Notes: generated by a model from the sequence alone, not told the origin. Counted from the first letter of the stretch, positions 9,510 through 18,234 are shown. The stretch is DNA of 39,393 nucleotides from Rhodanobacter thiooxydans LCS2 (GCF_000264375.1 NZ_AJXW01000007.1:1-39393); one strand, 5' to 3'. A program made the numbers and translations.

Positions 9510-11882
9510 TTATTGATAGCCGAGAATATCACGGCGCAGCAGTGGATCGATCTGGCCGCCGGTGGAGCCCAGCCCCTTGAAAACCACTTCGAACATGACG
9601 GCATTGTCGCGATGGTTGATGTTGCCGCCGGTCGGCGCCGGACCGAAGCCGTAGTAGCTCTGGTTCACGTAGCTGCGCCCGACCAGCCGCAGCGACACGC
9701 AGCAGCTGTCGTACTCCACGCCGGCCAGCGCATCGACGCTCTCGCGATCCTTCACCGAGTAGGTCCATGCACCCACCAGCCGCCAGCGCTCGGACACCGG
9801 GTAGACCACGGAGGCGTTGTATTGTTCCAGCAGGCCCCGACGGTAACGGTAGGAGAAATTGAGGACGCCGTCGGTGCGGATGCGCCGCTGCAGCTGCACC
9901 GAGGCCAGGTCGGTCTGGCGGGTGTTCGGGCTCCACTGATAGCTGCTGCCCAGGCGCCAGCGCTCGCTGAGCTGCACGTCGAGCTGGGCCACGTAGGACG
10001 AGCGGACCCAGTCGGTGCGCAGCACCTTCTGTGGGCTGAAATAGTGGATCTGGCCGATGCTGGCCGATACCCGCTCGACACCACCGTCGTCGAGCAGGCG
10101 GCTGGTCAGCGCCGCGGTGAGGTTGTTCGCGTCCATCTGGCGGTCGGCGCCGGAGAACTGGTTGGTCGAGAACAACTGCCAGTAGTCGAACGACATCACG
10201 TTGGTGTCGAACAGCGGCAGGTTGTCCTGGTTGCGGTACGGCACGTACAGGTAGTACAGCCGCGGCTCCAGCGTCTGGGTGTAGCTGCTGCCGAACAGCG
10301 TGGTGCTGCGGTCGAACACCAGTCCGCTGTCGAGGCTGACGATCGGCAGCGAGCGGCTCGGCGACTTCTGGTTGAACGGCGAGGTTGCGCCGCTGCCGAG
10401 CTGCCCACCGTAGCCGTAGTTCTGGTAGTTGCTGTCCAGCTGGTAGGCGGTGTAGCGATAGCCGAGCCGCGGGCGCACGAACCAGGCCGAGCTGCCGAAG
10501 TCGGCCGCCAGGTACGGGTAGATGTCCTCGCGCTGGCCTTCGACGAAGCCCGCCTTGCGGAACGCCACCGCCGAGCTGTCCACGCCGACTTCCAGCCAGC
10601 GCGACAGCGGCACGTCCATGCTGAACTTCGCGTAAGGCAGCTGCTTGTACGGCAGACCGCGGTCGGTGACGAACGGGTTGACGTTCTGGTAGATGGTGCC
10701 GCCGAAGGAGGCGTTCCACCACTTGCCGCCGCCTCTGATCGCGGCGTTGGAGGCGAGCGTGTAGACGGCCGAGTGAGACAGGGCATCGCCATAGTCGTAC
10801 AGGTAGCTGCTGTCCGAGGCGTGGTTGTACGAACCCACGAACTGCCAGCCTTTCCACAATTGCGTGCTGTCGGAGAAGTTGACCAGGTAGCGCGAGTCGC
10901 CCTTGGTGACGGCCAGGCCATCGTTTTCGCCGTGGTCGTCCGGCACGTATTCCACGTTGAGCTGGCCGCGGCTGCCTGCGGTCAGGTAACGGAATTCCCC
11001 GGCCAGCATCGCACCGCGCGCGCTGTAGTAGCGCGGGTCCAGCGTGGCGTCGTAGTTCGGCGCCAGGTTCAGGTAGTACGGCGTGCTGATCTCGTAGCCC
11101 GAGCGGCTGGTGTGGCCGACGGTGGGGTAGAGGAAGCCGGTCTTGCGGCGGTCGTCGACCGGGAAGCTGAAGTACGGCAGGTACAGGAACGGCACGTTGC
11201 CGAGGCGCATGGTGGCGTTGCGCGCCACGCCAACGCCGGTTTCCTTGTTGATGGTGATGGACTTGGCGCGGAACTCCCACAGGTGGTGGCCGACGTCGCA
11301 GGTGGAGTAGGTGGCCTGCGAGTAGCGCGAGTGCTGCGCATCCAGCATCTGGCCCTGGCCAGCGGTGCCGTTGCCGCGCGCGTCGAGCAGCTGGTAGCGC
11401 ACGTCGTTGGCGGTGCCACGGCTGGCCCCGGTGTTGCCGCGCATGCTGGAGGCGGCCAGCAACTGGCCGGCCTCCTGGTAGCGCACGTTGCCGCGGGCGT
11501 CGTAGTCGGTGTTCTGGTCGTTGTAGTCGATGCGCTCGGCCTGCAGCTGCTGGTCGGCGCGCTGCAGCTTCACTTCGCCGGAGAGGTGGTAGACGGACTG
11601 GTTGGAGCTGTCCACGTGCTGCGCCTGCACCAGGGTGGGACTGGTCTCGCGCAGGCTGGCGTCCCTGCCCAGGCTGGGGTCGTAGAACTCCAGCAAGGCA
11701 TTGGGCCGGCACATGGCGTAATTGAGCGGGCGTGGCGCGCAATGGAACGAGCCCAGCGGACACGCCTGGTTGGTCGGAGCGGCGGGCGGGGCCAGCGGGT
11801 TGCTGGCGTCGGCCTGGCCGCCGAACAGGGCAAGGGTGGCAGCGACCGCCAGCAGGCGGCGTGGAGGTAGCTTGGGCGTCAC
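9510..11882 (-). CDS. lptD: LPS-assembly protein LptD
   Basis: A 790-residue outer-membrane protein that, with LptE, inserts lipopolysaccharide into the outer leaflet. A signal peptide (about residues 1-26) precedes a Cys-containing linker (Cys41, in QACPLGSFHC). An OstA/LptA-like beta-jellyroll follows (LSGEVKLQRADQQLQAERID), and the remainder is the LptD barrel rich in aromatic and Tyr/Ser strands. A CC pair at about residues 727-728 matches the position of the E. coli Cys724/Cys725 pair that forms the inter-domain disulfides with N-terminal cysteines. The start is GTG at 11882; no better-placed ATG keeps the signal peptide. It heads the operon lptD-surA-pdxA. The 150 bases upstream show no obvious sigma-E promoter. 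Confidence 0.97.
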   Translation of the reverse strand: MTPKLPPRRLLAVAATLALFGGQADASNPLAPPAAPTNQACPLGSFHCAPRPLNYAMCRPNALLEFYDPSLGRDASLRETSPTLVQAQHVDSSNQSVYHLSGEVKLQRADQQLQAERIDYNDQNTDYDARGNVRYQEAGQLLAASSMRGNTGASRGTANDVRYQLLDARGNGTAGQGQMLDAQHSRYSQATYSTCDVGHHLWEFRAKSITINKETGVGVARNATMRLGNVPFLYLPYFSFPVDDRRKTGFLYPTVGHTSRSGYEISTPYYLNLAPNYDATLDPRYYSARGAMLAGEFRYLTAGSRGQLNVEYVPDDHGENDGLAVTKGDSRYLVNFSDSTQLWKGWQFVGSYNHASDSSYLYDYGDALSHSAVYTLASNAAIRGGGKWWNASFGGTIYQNVNPFVTDRGLPYKQLPYAKFSMDVPLSRWLEVGVDSSAVAFRKAGFVEGQREDIYPYLAADFGSSAWFVRPRLGYRYTAYQLDSNYQNYGYGGQLGSGATSPFNQKSPSRSLPIVSLDSGLVFDRSTTLFGSSYTQTLEPRLYYLYVPYRNQDNLPLFDTNVMSFDYWQLFSTNQFSGADRQMDANNLTAALTSRLLDDGGVERVSASIGQIHYFSPQKVLRTDWVRSSYVAQLDVQLSERWRLGSSYQWSPNTRQTDLASVQLQRRIRTDGVLNFSYRYRRGLLEQYNASVVYPVSERWRLVGAWTYSVKDRESVDALAGVEYDSCCVSLRLVGRSYVNQSYYGFGPAPTGGNINHRDNAVMFEVVFKGLGSTGGQIDPLLRRDILGYQ

Positions 11883-12032
11883 GGGGAATCTGCCTGCTTC
11901 GAAGGCTCGTTAAGCTAGCAGAAAGACCCCCCGGACGGCAGGTTAAGCTTTGCCGCCGCACGTCGGGGATTCAGCCGGGGCGGGCACCGGAAGGGAAATC
12001 CGGAGTGGGAAAGCAGCGCGCCATGCGGCGAC

Positions 12033-12953
12033 CTAGCCGATGAGGGCGCCGACGTGCGCGCCCACGCAGGCGGCCAGCGCGCCCCGGTCGTAGCCACCTT
12101 CCAGGGTGGACACCATCCGGCCGTCCGCATGCGCGTCGGCCAGTGCCGCCAGGCGTTCGGTGATCCACGCGTAGTCTTCGCTGCCCAGGCGGATGTCGGC
12201 CAGCGGGTCGTTGCGGTGGGCGTCGAAGCCGGCCGAGACCAGCACCAGCTGCGGCTTGAACGCATGCAGCCGTGGCAGCAGCACGCCTTCCCACAACTCG
12301 CGGAACTCGTGCGAGCCGGCGCCCGGCGACAACGTGCCGTTGACGATGTTGCCCACTCCGCGCTCGTCCTTGCGACCGCTGTCCGGGTACAGCGGCGACT
12401 GGTGGCTGGAGGCGAACAGCACGCGTGGCTCGCGCTCGAAGATGTCCTGGGTGCCGTTGCCATGGTGCACGTCGAAGTCGGCGATGGCTACCCGCTTGAG
12501 CCCATACGCGGCCAGCGCGTGGGCCGCGCCCACCGCGACGTTGTTGAACAGGCAAAAGCCCATCGCCAGCTCGCGCGTGGCGTGGTGGCCGGGCGGCCGC
12601 ACCGCGCAGAAGGCGCGCCGTGCCTCGCCGCCGAGCACCGCGTCGACCGCCGCGACCACCGCGCCGGCGGCACGCAGCGCCGCCTCGGTCGAGCCGGGAC
12701 CCATCACCGTGTCCGGATCCAGCGCGAGCATCTCGCCTGCCGGCGCACCGAGCAGGACCTCACTGATGTGCGCCGCGCTGTGCACGCGCTGCAGCTGCTC
12801 GCGGGTAACCCGCGGCGCCTCGATGCGGTCCAGCGCGGCGAAGCGGTCGTGGTCCAGCGCCTGCAGCACCGCCTGCAGCCGTGCCGGCCGCTCGACGTGC
12901 CCCGGGCCGGGGTCGTGCTGCAGGCAGGCAGGATGGGTGTACAGCCGCAGCAT
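12033..12953 (-). CDS. Histone-deacetylase-fold hydrolase (class II type, substrate unknown)
   Basis: A 306-residue member of the arginase/deacetylase fold. Bacterial members deacetylate polyamines, acetoin-pathway proteins or unknown acyl-lysines. The catalytic signature is complete: RPPGHHA with the tandem His pair (about residue 120), DFDVHHGNGTQDIF with the zinc Asp and His, GFDAHRNDPLA with the second zinc Asp, and LEGGYD near the C-terminus. The start at ATG 12953 gives MLRLYTHPACLQHDPGPGHVE, the expected N-terminus; it lacks a clear ribosome site but lies 11 bases after the adenosyltransferase stop, so translation may be coupled. It is third in a minus-strand operon with cobalamin genes, which does not by itself reveal its substrate. 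Confidence 0.88.
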   Translation of the reverse strand: MLRLYTHPACLQHDPGPGHVERPARLQAVLQALDHDRFAALDRIEAPRVTREQLQRVHSAAHISEVLLGAPAGEMLALDPDTVMGPGSTEAALRAAGAVVAAVDAVLGGEARRAFCAVRPPGHHATRELAMGFCLFNNVAVGAAHALAAYGLKRVAIADFDVHHGNGTQDIFEREPRVLFASSHQSPLYPDSGRKDERGVGNIVNGTLSPGAGSHEFRELWEGVLLPRLHAFKPQLVLVSAGFDAHRNDPLADIRLGSEDYAWITERLAALADAHADGRMVSTLEGGYDRGALAACVGAHVGALIG

Positions 12954-12964
12954 CGCGGGCGGGT

Positions 12965-13534
12965 CTAGGTCGCGGAGGGCTTGCGGCGGCGCTCGTGCTG
13001 CCACAGCACTTCGCCGTGGCCGCTGGCGCGGGCCAGCACGCGCGAGATCACGAACAGCAGGTCCGACAGCCGGTTCAGGTAGCGCTGCGGCTGGTTGCGG
13101 ATTTCCTCCACCCGCGACAGCGCGACCACCGCACGCTCGGCGCGCCGGCACACGGTGCGCGCGAGGTGGCCGCAGGCTGCCGCCATGCCGCCGCCGGGCA
13201 GGATGAATTCCTTCAGCGGCGGCAGCGGCTCGTTGAGCGTGTCGAGGATGCGCTCCAGCCGCTCGATGTCGCTGTCCTCGACCATCGCCATGCCCGGAAT
13301 GCACAGCTCGCCGCCGAGGTCGAACAGGTCGTGCTGCACCTGGGTCAGCGCCTCGCGCACCTCGTCATCGACGCCGTCGGCGGCCAGCAGCATGCCGATC
13401 GTGCTGTTGAGTTCGTCCACGGTGCCGTAGGCGTCGACCCGCAGCGAGTCCTTGCCCACGCGCGAGCCGTCGCCGAGACCGGTCGAACCGTCATCGCCGG
13501 TGCGGGTGTAGATCCGCGAGAGGCGGTTGCCCAC
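12965..13534 (-). CDS. Cob(I)alamin adenosyltransferase, PduO type
   Basis: A 189-residue ATP:corrinoid adenosyltransferase of the PduO/MMAB family, which makes adenosylcobalamin from cob(I)alamin and ATP. The N-terminal ATP-binding loop is YTRTGDDGSTGLGDGSRV. It is followed by KDSLRVDAYGTVDELNS and, in the C-terminal helices, the CRRAERAVV and YLNRLSDLLFVISR segments that complete the trimer active site. The start is GTG at 13534, one base after the stop of the BtuM-like gene, which implies tight coupling. Together the two suggest salvage: uptake of a corrinoid followed by its adenosylation. No B12-dependent enzyme or de novo cobalamin gene lies in this window. Confidence 0.95.
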   Translation of the reverse strand: MGNRLSRIYTRTGDDGSTGLGDGSRVGKDSLRVDAYGTVDELNSTIGMLLAADGVDDEVREALTQVQHDLFDLGGELCIPGMAMVEDSDIERLERILDTLNEPLPPLKEFILPGGGMAAACGHLARTVCRRAERAVVALSRVEEIRNQPQRYLNRLSDLLFVISRVLARASGHGEVLWQHERRRKPSAT

Positions 13535-13535
13535 G

Positions 13536-14135
13536 TCAGTGCCGGGCGTGGCTGCTGCGCGGCGCGGCGTGCGCCAGCTGCGTCGCCAGCACGTGCAGCA
13601 CGGCGCCCAGCGCCACGTAGACGGCGGTGCCGGCGAGGAACGGCAGGTACCAGTCGCCGAGATTGCTGAGCCACGCGCCGAAGCTGCGCGGCGCCGGCAC
13701 GCTGGCGCTGATCCAGTAGAAACTGCCGTTGGAGACCAGGTAGCAGACGCCTTCGGCGACCAGCAGCGTGGCCACCGCGAGGCCCAGCGTACGCAGGTTC
13801 AGGCCCTGCTGGCGCTTGGCCAGCCAGCTGCCGCCCAGCCACAGCGCCGCGTAGGACGGCAACAGGAACCAGTAGGCCGGCGACACGCAGTAATGACTCC
13901 AGAAGTCGATGCCCTGGCCGCTGATGACGAGGTAGTCCACCAGCACCGCCTCGGCCATCAGCAGCGGGAACGCCCAGCGGCCCTGGCCGCGCAGCCAGAA
14001 GCCGGCGAGGAAGAACACGCCCCAGGAGGCGTCCCACAAGGCGTGGTGCAGCAGCGAGGGGTGGAAGCGGGTGACGCCCATCACCAGGGCCAGGCCCAGG
14101 AAGATGGCCACGCGTCGGGTCGTTGAGGTTGCCAT
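13536..14135 (-). CDS. btuM: BtuM-like cobalamin uptake membrane protein (solitary ECF S-component type)
   Basis: A 199-residue membrane protein with about six hydrophobic segments (roughly residues 9-21, 32-48, 54-72, 86-101, 113-128 and 155-180). The segment SHYCVSPAYWFLLPSYA places Cys83 at the start of a membrane helix. BtuM of Thiobacillus denitrificans is a solitary ECF-type S-component that binds cobalamin through a cysteine at almost the same position (Cys80), and BtuM genes are known to occur beside cobalamin adenosyltransferase genes. Both the size and the one-base spacing to the adenosyltransferase gene support this. The name is therefore an inference from context plus the Cys; a search against BtuM is needed. 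Only 99 bases separate it from the divergent ubiH start, too few for a full cobalamin riboswitch. Confidence 0.68.
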   Translation of the reverse strand: MATSTTRRVAIFLGLALVMGVTRFHPSLLHHALWDASWGVFFLAGFWLRGQGRWAFPLLMAEAVLVDYLVISGQGIDFWSHYCVSPAYWFLLPSYAALWLGGSWLAKRQQGLNLRTLGLAVATLLVAEGVCYLVSNGSFYWISASVPAPRSFGAWLSNLGDWYLPFLAGTAVYVALGAVLHVLATQLAHAAPRSSHARH

Positions 14136-14234
14136 GTGGACTCCGTGCAGCTCGGCGGGATACAGGTCTGCCAGTTTAGCCCAATGCGACCGGTCCGATG
14201 TGTCGGTGCGGCGCCGGCGCGTATCATCCACGGC

Positions 14235-15458
14235 ATGAATGCTTTCGCATCCCCTGCCGGCGGCAGCGTGCTGGTCATTGGCGGCGGCCTGGTCGGCGCC
14301 AGCCTGGCGATCGCGCTGGATGCCGCCGGCGTCGCCGCCACCCTGGTCGAGGCCGCCGCGCCGCGCACCGATGCCCAGCCCAGCTATGACGAACGCAATC
14401 TTGCGCTGGCCCGCGCCACCGTCAACGGGCTGGAGGCGATCGGCGTGTGGCGGCACGCGGCCGCCTGCGCCACGCCGATCCGGCATATCCGCGTCAGCCG
14501 CGCCGACGAGTTCGGCAGCGCGCGCATCGATGCGGAGAAACACGGCGTCGATGCGCTGGGCTGGACCCTGCCGGCACGCGAACTCGGTGCGGCGCTGCTG
14601 CACCGGCTGGACGAATGCACCCGGCTGACCCGGCTGGCGCCGGCGAAACTGGCGTCGCTGCAGCCGTTGTCCGGCGGCTGGCGCGCCCAGGTCGAAGCCG
14701 CCGACGGCACGCGCAGCCTCGACACGCCACTGCTGGTTGGCGCCGACGGCACGCAGTCGTTCGTGCGCGCGCAGTTGGGTATCGACACCGAAAGGCACGA
14801 CTACCGGCAGACCCTGTTCGTGTGCACGGTCACCGCGGAGCGCGAGCACGCGAACCGGGCGTGGGAGCGTTTTTCCGATGCAGGGCCGGTCGCCCTGCTG
14901 CCGCTGGCCGAGCGCCGTTGCGGCCTGGTACTGACGGTGGCGGCCGCGGAGGCCGAGGCGGTCGCCACGTTGGACGACGCCGGTTTCATCGCGCTGGCGC
15001 AGCGCCGTTTCGGCTGGCGGCTGGGCCGGCTGAGCCGCCCGGGCAAGCGGCATCCATATGCGATCCAGCGGGTCGCCGCCAACCTGCTGACCGCACCGCA
15101 CGCGGTGCTGGTGGGCAACGCAGCGCAGACCGTGCACCCGATTGGAGCGCAGGGTTTCAACCTCGGCCTGCGCGATGCGCTGACCCTGGCCGAACTGGTC
15201 GCCGCCGCGCCCGATCCGGGCGCGCCCGGGCTGTTGGCGCGCTACGCCGCGCGGCGCGCGCCGGACCGCGAGGGCACCATGGCGATGAGCCACGGCCTGG
15301 TGCAGCTGGCCTGCCTGTCGCAACCGCTGCTGGCGCCGCTACGCTCGCTGGCCCTGCTCGCCTGTGACCGGCTGCCGCCGCTGCAGCGCGTACTGGCGCG
15401 GCGCGGTATGGGTTTCCGCGGCGAACCACCGCTGGCGGTGCTGGAGCGTCTGCCATGA
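14235..15458 (+). CDS. ubiH: 2-octaprenyl-6-methoxyphenol hydroxylase UbiH
   Basis: A 407-residue FAD-dependent monooxygenase of the UbiH/COQ6 family, which hydroxylates the ubiquinone ring. The dinucleotide-binding motif GGGLVG is at residues 16-21 and the conserved YDERNLAL segment follows at about 53-60. The late FAD motif reads VGNAAQTVHPIGAQGFNLGL; the unusual Asn-Ala-Ala-Gln in place of Asp-Ala-Ala-His is typical of UbiH itself, which separates it from its neighbour. The ATG at 14235 has no Shine-Dalgarno sequence. A TATCAT hexamer at 14222-14227 would place transcription start at or near the ATG, so a leaderless mRNA is possible, though the -35 is poor. It overlaps the next gene by ATGA. 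Confidence 0.93.
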   Translation: MNAFASPAGGSVLVIGGGLVGASLAIALDAAGVAATLVEAAAPRTDAQPSYDERNLALARATVNGLEAIGVWRHAAACATPIRHIRVSRADEFGSARIDAEKHGVDALGWTLPARELGAALLHRLDECTRLTRLAPAKLASLQPLSGGWRAQVEAADGTRSLDTPLLVGADGTQSFVRAQLGIDTERHDYRQTLFVCTVTAEREHANRAWERFSDAGPVALLPLAERRCGLVLTVAAAEAEAVATLDDAGFIALAQRRFGWRLGRLSRPGKRHPYAIQRVAANLLTAPHAVLVGNAAQTVHPIGAQGFNLGLRDALTLAELVAAAPDPGAPGLLARYAARRAPDREGTMAMSHGLVQLACLSQPLLAPLRSLALLACDRLPPLQRVLARRGMGFRGEPPLAVLERLP

Positions 15459-16708
15459 ATGCACCGGCACAGGAGATGACTTCGCGTCGTCGTCCGCCCG
15501 CGCTGGACGTGGCGGTGGTCGGCGGCGGCATGGTCGGTGCTGCCGCGGCGCTGGCCCTGGCGCGCGCGGGCTTCGCCACCGCCCTGCTGGAGGCGCGCGC
15601 GCCGGCGGCCTGGGACGCGCACGCCGAGGTGGATCTGCGCGTGGTCGGGCTGGCGCCGTCCTCGGTGATGCTGCTGGACGAATTGGGCGTCTGGACGTCC
15701 ATCCGCGCTGCCCGCGCCAGCCCGTACACGCACATGCACGTCTGGGACGCCGAAAGCGGCGCAGCAATCGACTTCGACGCCCCCAGCGAGGGGCGCGACC
15801 GGCTCGGCTACATCGTCGAGAACAGCCTGGTGCAATGGACGCTGTGGCAGGCGCTGGACGCCGCACAGGGAAGTGCCAGTGCCGCGGGCGCAGGACGCGC
15901 AGGAGCTAGTGTGCGCCGGCTGTGCCCGGCCGAAGTGCGCGGTTTCGAGGCGCGCGAGGATCGCATCCAGCTGGAATTGGCCGATGGCGAGACTCTTTCC
16001 GCCAGCCTGCTGGTGGCGGCCGACGGCGCCGGCTCGCCGCTGCGCGCGCTGGCTGGCATCGGTACGCGCGGTCGCGACTACGCGCAACGCGCGGTGGTGG
16101 CGCACGTCGCCACCGAACGTCCGCACCAGGACACTGCGTGGCAGCGCTTCCTGCCGGGCGGTCCGCTGGCGTTGCTGCCGCTGGCCGACGGGCGCAGCTC
16201 GATCGTGTGGTCGCTGCCCGAGGCCGAGGCGCGACGCGTGCTGGCGCTGGACGACCAGGCTTTCCTCGACGAACTCGGCGTCGCCAGCGATTTCCGGCTG
16301 GGTCGGATCGTCGCGACCACGCCGCGTGCGGCGTTCCCGCTGAGGCTGCAGCTGGCCGAGCGCTACCAGGCCGACCGTTTCGTGTTGCTGGGCGACGCCG
16401 CGCACGCGGTGCATCCGCTGGCCGGGCAGGGCGTCAACCTGGGCCTGCGCGATGTAGCCGAGCTGCGCGACACGCTGCTCGACGCGCGTGCCACCGGCCG
16501 CGACATCGGCGCCACCCACGTGCTGCGCCGCTACGCGCGCCGCCGGCGCAGCGCCGACACGCTGGATGCGCTGGGCTTCGACGCCCTGGCCCGCATCTAC
16601 GCATGGCAGTCACCGGCGCTGGTGGCCGCGCGCGGCATCGGCGTGCGCGTGCTGGACCGCCTCGCACCGCTGAAGCGGCGGCTGTCGGAGCACGCCGCGG
16701 GGTTTTGA
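15455..16708 (+). CDS. Ubiquinone biosynthesis FAD hydroxylase, UbiI/UbiF type
   Basis: A 417-residue paralogue of the preceding UbiH. FAD motifs are VVGGGMVGAAAALAL (about residues 21-35), the central DG motif VAADGAGSPLR, and LLGDAAHAVHPLAGQGVNLG near residue 315. The Asp-Ala-Ala-His form of the last motif is that of UbiI (C5 hydroxylation) and UbiF (C6 hydroxylation); the sequence alone does not tell me which. Its ATG overlaps the ubiH stop by four bases, so the two are translated together. The pair probably covers two of the three ring hydroxylations of ubiquinone synthesis; the enzyme for the third is not in this window. Confidence 0.9.
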   Translation: MNAPAQEMTSRRRPPALDVAVVGGGMVGAAAALALARAGFATALLEARAPAAWDAHAEVDLRVVGLAPSSVMLLDELGVWTSIRAARASPYTHMHVWDAESGAAIDFDAPSEGRDRLGYIVENSLVQWTLWQALDAAQGSASAAGAGRAGASVRRLCPAEVRGFEAREDRIQLELADGETLSASLLVAADGAGSPLRALAGIGTRGRDYAQRAVVAHVATERPHQDTAWQRFLPGGPLALLPLADGRSSIVWSLPEAEARRVLALDDQAFLDELGVASDFRLGRIVATTPRAAFPLRLQLAERYQADRFVLLGDAAHAVHPLAGQGVNLGLRDVAELRDTLLDARATGRDIGATHVLRRYARRRRSADTLDALGFDALARIYAWQSPALVAARGIGVRVLDRLAPLKRRLSEHAAGF

Positions 16709-16716
16709 GCTTTGCT

Positions 16717-16854
16717 CCTCCCCCTGCTTGCAGGGGGAGGCCAGGAGGGGTGAAGCTTTTGACTTGAAGATCAAGAGCTACCCCACCCCAACCCTCCCCT
16801 GCGACTGAGGGGAGTCCCTTGGGGACAAGCAGGGGATGGAGTCAACGCCACCGG
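16717..16854. repeat. Composite hairpin spacer after the ubi genes
   Basis: CCTCCCCCTGC (16717-16727) pairs exactly with GCAGGGGGAGG (16730-16740), a stem closing on a CUUG loop that is unusually stable in RNA. Nearby are a second inverted repeat (GCTTTTGA ... TCAAGAGC, one wobble pair) and a C-rich stretch answered by CTCCCCT...AGGGGAG. No T-tract follows the first stem, so a classic terminator is doubtful. The layout resembles the interspersed intergenic elements seen in xanthomonads, but this cannot be proved from one copy. Confidence 0.6.
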
Positions 16855-16864
16855 AGGATCGATC

Positions 16865-17659
16865 ATGCGCATCGCCCGACTCTGCTGTCTGCTGTTGCTC
16901 GCCGGTTCAAGCCTCGCCGTCCAGGCGAAGATGGTGCATCGCCCGGTCGAATGGACGCAGGACGGCACCGGTTTCCACAGCGTTCTCGTCTACGACGACG
17001 CGTCGAATGCAAAGCGGCCGGGCCTGGTGATGGTGCCGAACTGGTATGGCGTCAACGACGCGGCCGTAAAGAAGGCCGAGATGATCGCCGGCAAGGAGTA
17101 CGTGATCCTGCTCACCGACATGTACGGCGCCAACGTGCGCCCGCAGCCGGGCCATGCCGACCAGGCGCAGGCGGCGGTGAAGCCGCTGTACGGCGACCGC
17201 ACGCTGATGCGCAAGCGGATCAATCTGGCGTTGGATCAGCTGAAGGCGCAGGCCGCCAGCGCGCCGCTCGACGCATCGAAGTTGGCTGCGATCGGCTTCT
17301 GCTTCGGCGGCTCGGCGGTGCTCGACCTGGCGCGCAGCGGCGCCGACGTGGCCGCGGTGGTGTCGTTCCATGGTGGTTTGGATACCGACAACCCGGCACT
17401 GGCGAAAAATATCAAGGCGCGCGTGCTGGTCATGAACGGCGCCGACGACAAGGGCACCATGCCGGACGCGGACAAGTTCATGGACGAGATGCGCATGAGC
17501 CCGGCCGATTGGCAGTTCGTGGTGCTCGGCCACGCGGTGCACTGCTTCACCGAGACCGGCGAGAACTCGCCCGGCTGCCGCTACGACGAACGTGCCGCGG
17601 CTCGCAGCTACCGCCTGATGCATGACTGGTTGCGCGCGGCGTTTGCGGGCACACCGTAG
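16865..17659 (+). CDS. Secreted dienelactone-hydrolase-family protein
   Basis: A 264-residue alpha/beta hydrolase with an N-terminal signal peptide (hydrophobic run to about residue 19, then AVQA). The nucleophile elbow is GFCFGG with Cys146 as nucleophile, the hallmark of dienelactone hydrolases. The acid is probably the Asp in NGADDKG, and the His lies in GHAVHCF near the end. The family opens lactone or ester bonds, but its periplasmic members have no established substrate, so the true reaction is unknown. GGAGGA six bases before ATG 16865 is the best ribosome site in this part of the window. It stands alone: the upstream gap has hairpins, and the next gene is on the other strand. Confidence 0.88.
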   Translation: MRIARLCCLLLLAGSSLAVQAKMVHRPVEWTQDGTGFHSVLVYDDASNAKRPGLVMVPNWYGVNDAAVKKAEMIAGKEYVILLTDMYGANVRPQPGHADQAQAAVKPLYGDRTLMRKRINLALDQLKAQAASAPLDASKLAAIGFCFGGSAVLDLARSGADVAAVVSFHGGLDTDNPALAKNIKARVLVMNGADDKGTMPDADKFMDEMRMSPADWQFVVLGHAVHCFTETGENSPGCRYDERAAARSYRLMHDWLRAAFAGTP

Positions 17660-17733
17660 TTTTCGGGGCGCCCATTCTGCATTTATGGTTAATGTGGCTG
17701 GCATTCGCCAACGCGCCACAGGGTTGCTGCGGA

Positions 17734-18210
17734 TCAGTCGAGCTCGCGCCAGTGCGCTGTGGAGCGGATGCAGCCGAACAATAGGTAGAGTGCGACTACG
17801 GTGAACAGGGCGATATAGGCGTAGTTGATCCAGAAAGCGATCGGCTGGAACGTCATGGAGACGAAATGTTGAAAGCTGTAGTGCCTATGGCCGAGGAGAT
17901 CGGTGAAGTTGTAGCCGCGACAGCGCCTCCCTATGCATTTCACTGCACCGCACATCAGCGTCCGGTATGACACGAACGCCAACAGGCCGGCGGTCAACGA
18001 TGACGCAAGCAACCCCATCAAGGCGCCACTGCGAAAGCCGACCATCACCTTGCGCTTCCATCTGTAACGGCTTCGTTCGAGAGCGATACCCGTGCCTATG
18101 GTGGCGACGCCGATGAGGATCATCACCCAGACAGGCAGCCGATCGGTGTCCAGGGCAATCTGGTAGGCATGGAAGATGTGGGCCATCTCTGGCGGAAGAG
18201 GTCTGGGCAT
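17734..18210 (-). CDS. Small multi-pass membrane protein of unknown function
   Basis: A 158-residue protein I do not recognise. It has about four hydrophobic segments (roughly residues 27-44, 58-82, 117-128 and 128-147). Between the second and third is a soluble loop with two Cys pairs (MCGAVKCIG, RRCRGY). Codon use is visibly less GC-biased than in the neighbours, which suggests later acquisition or weak expression. It begins 24 bases after the GTPase stop on the same strand with AGGGA before the ATG, so it could be cotranscribed with the GTPase. An alternative start at the internal ATG (MAHIFHAYQ) is possible. No domain was recognised, so no role is proposed. Confidence 0.6.
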   Translation of the reverse strand: MPRPLPPEMAHIFHAYQIALDTDRLPVWVMILIGVATIGTGIALERSRYRWKRKVMVGFRSGALMGLLASSLTAGLLAFVSYRTLMCGAVKCIGRRCRGYNFTDLLGHRHYSFQHFVSMTFQPIAFWINYAYIALFTVVALYLLFGCIRSTAHWRELD

Positions 18211-18234
18211 GGGCCGTCCCTGGCTTGCAGTTGA

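Noticed and set aside
9456..11870. 804-codon open frame antisense to lptD
   Set aside because: Same codon-bias shadow; lptD is full length with all expected motifs.
14136..14234. Cobalamin riboswitch before the BtuM-like gene
   Set aside because: The 99-base region is shorter than a B12 riboswitch (about 200 bases), and no B12-box-like segment was seen.
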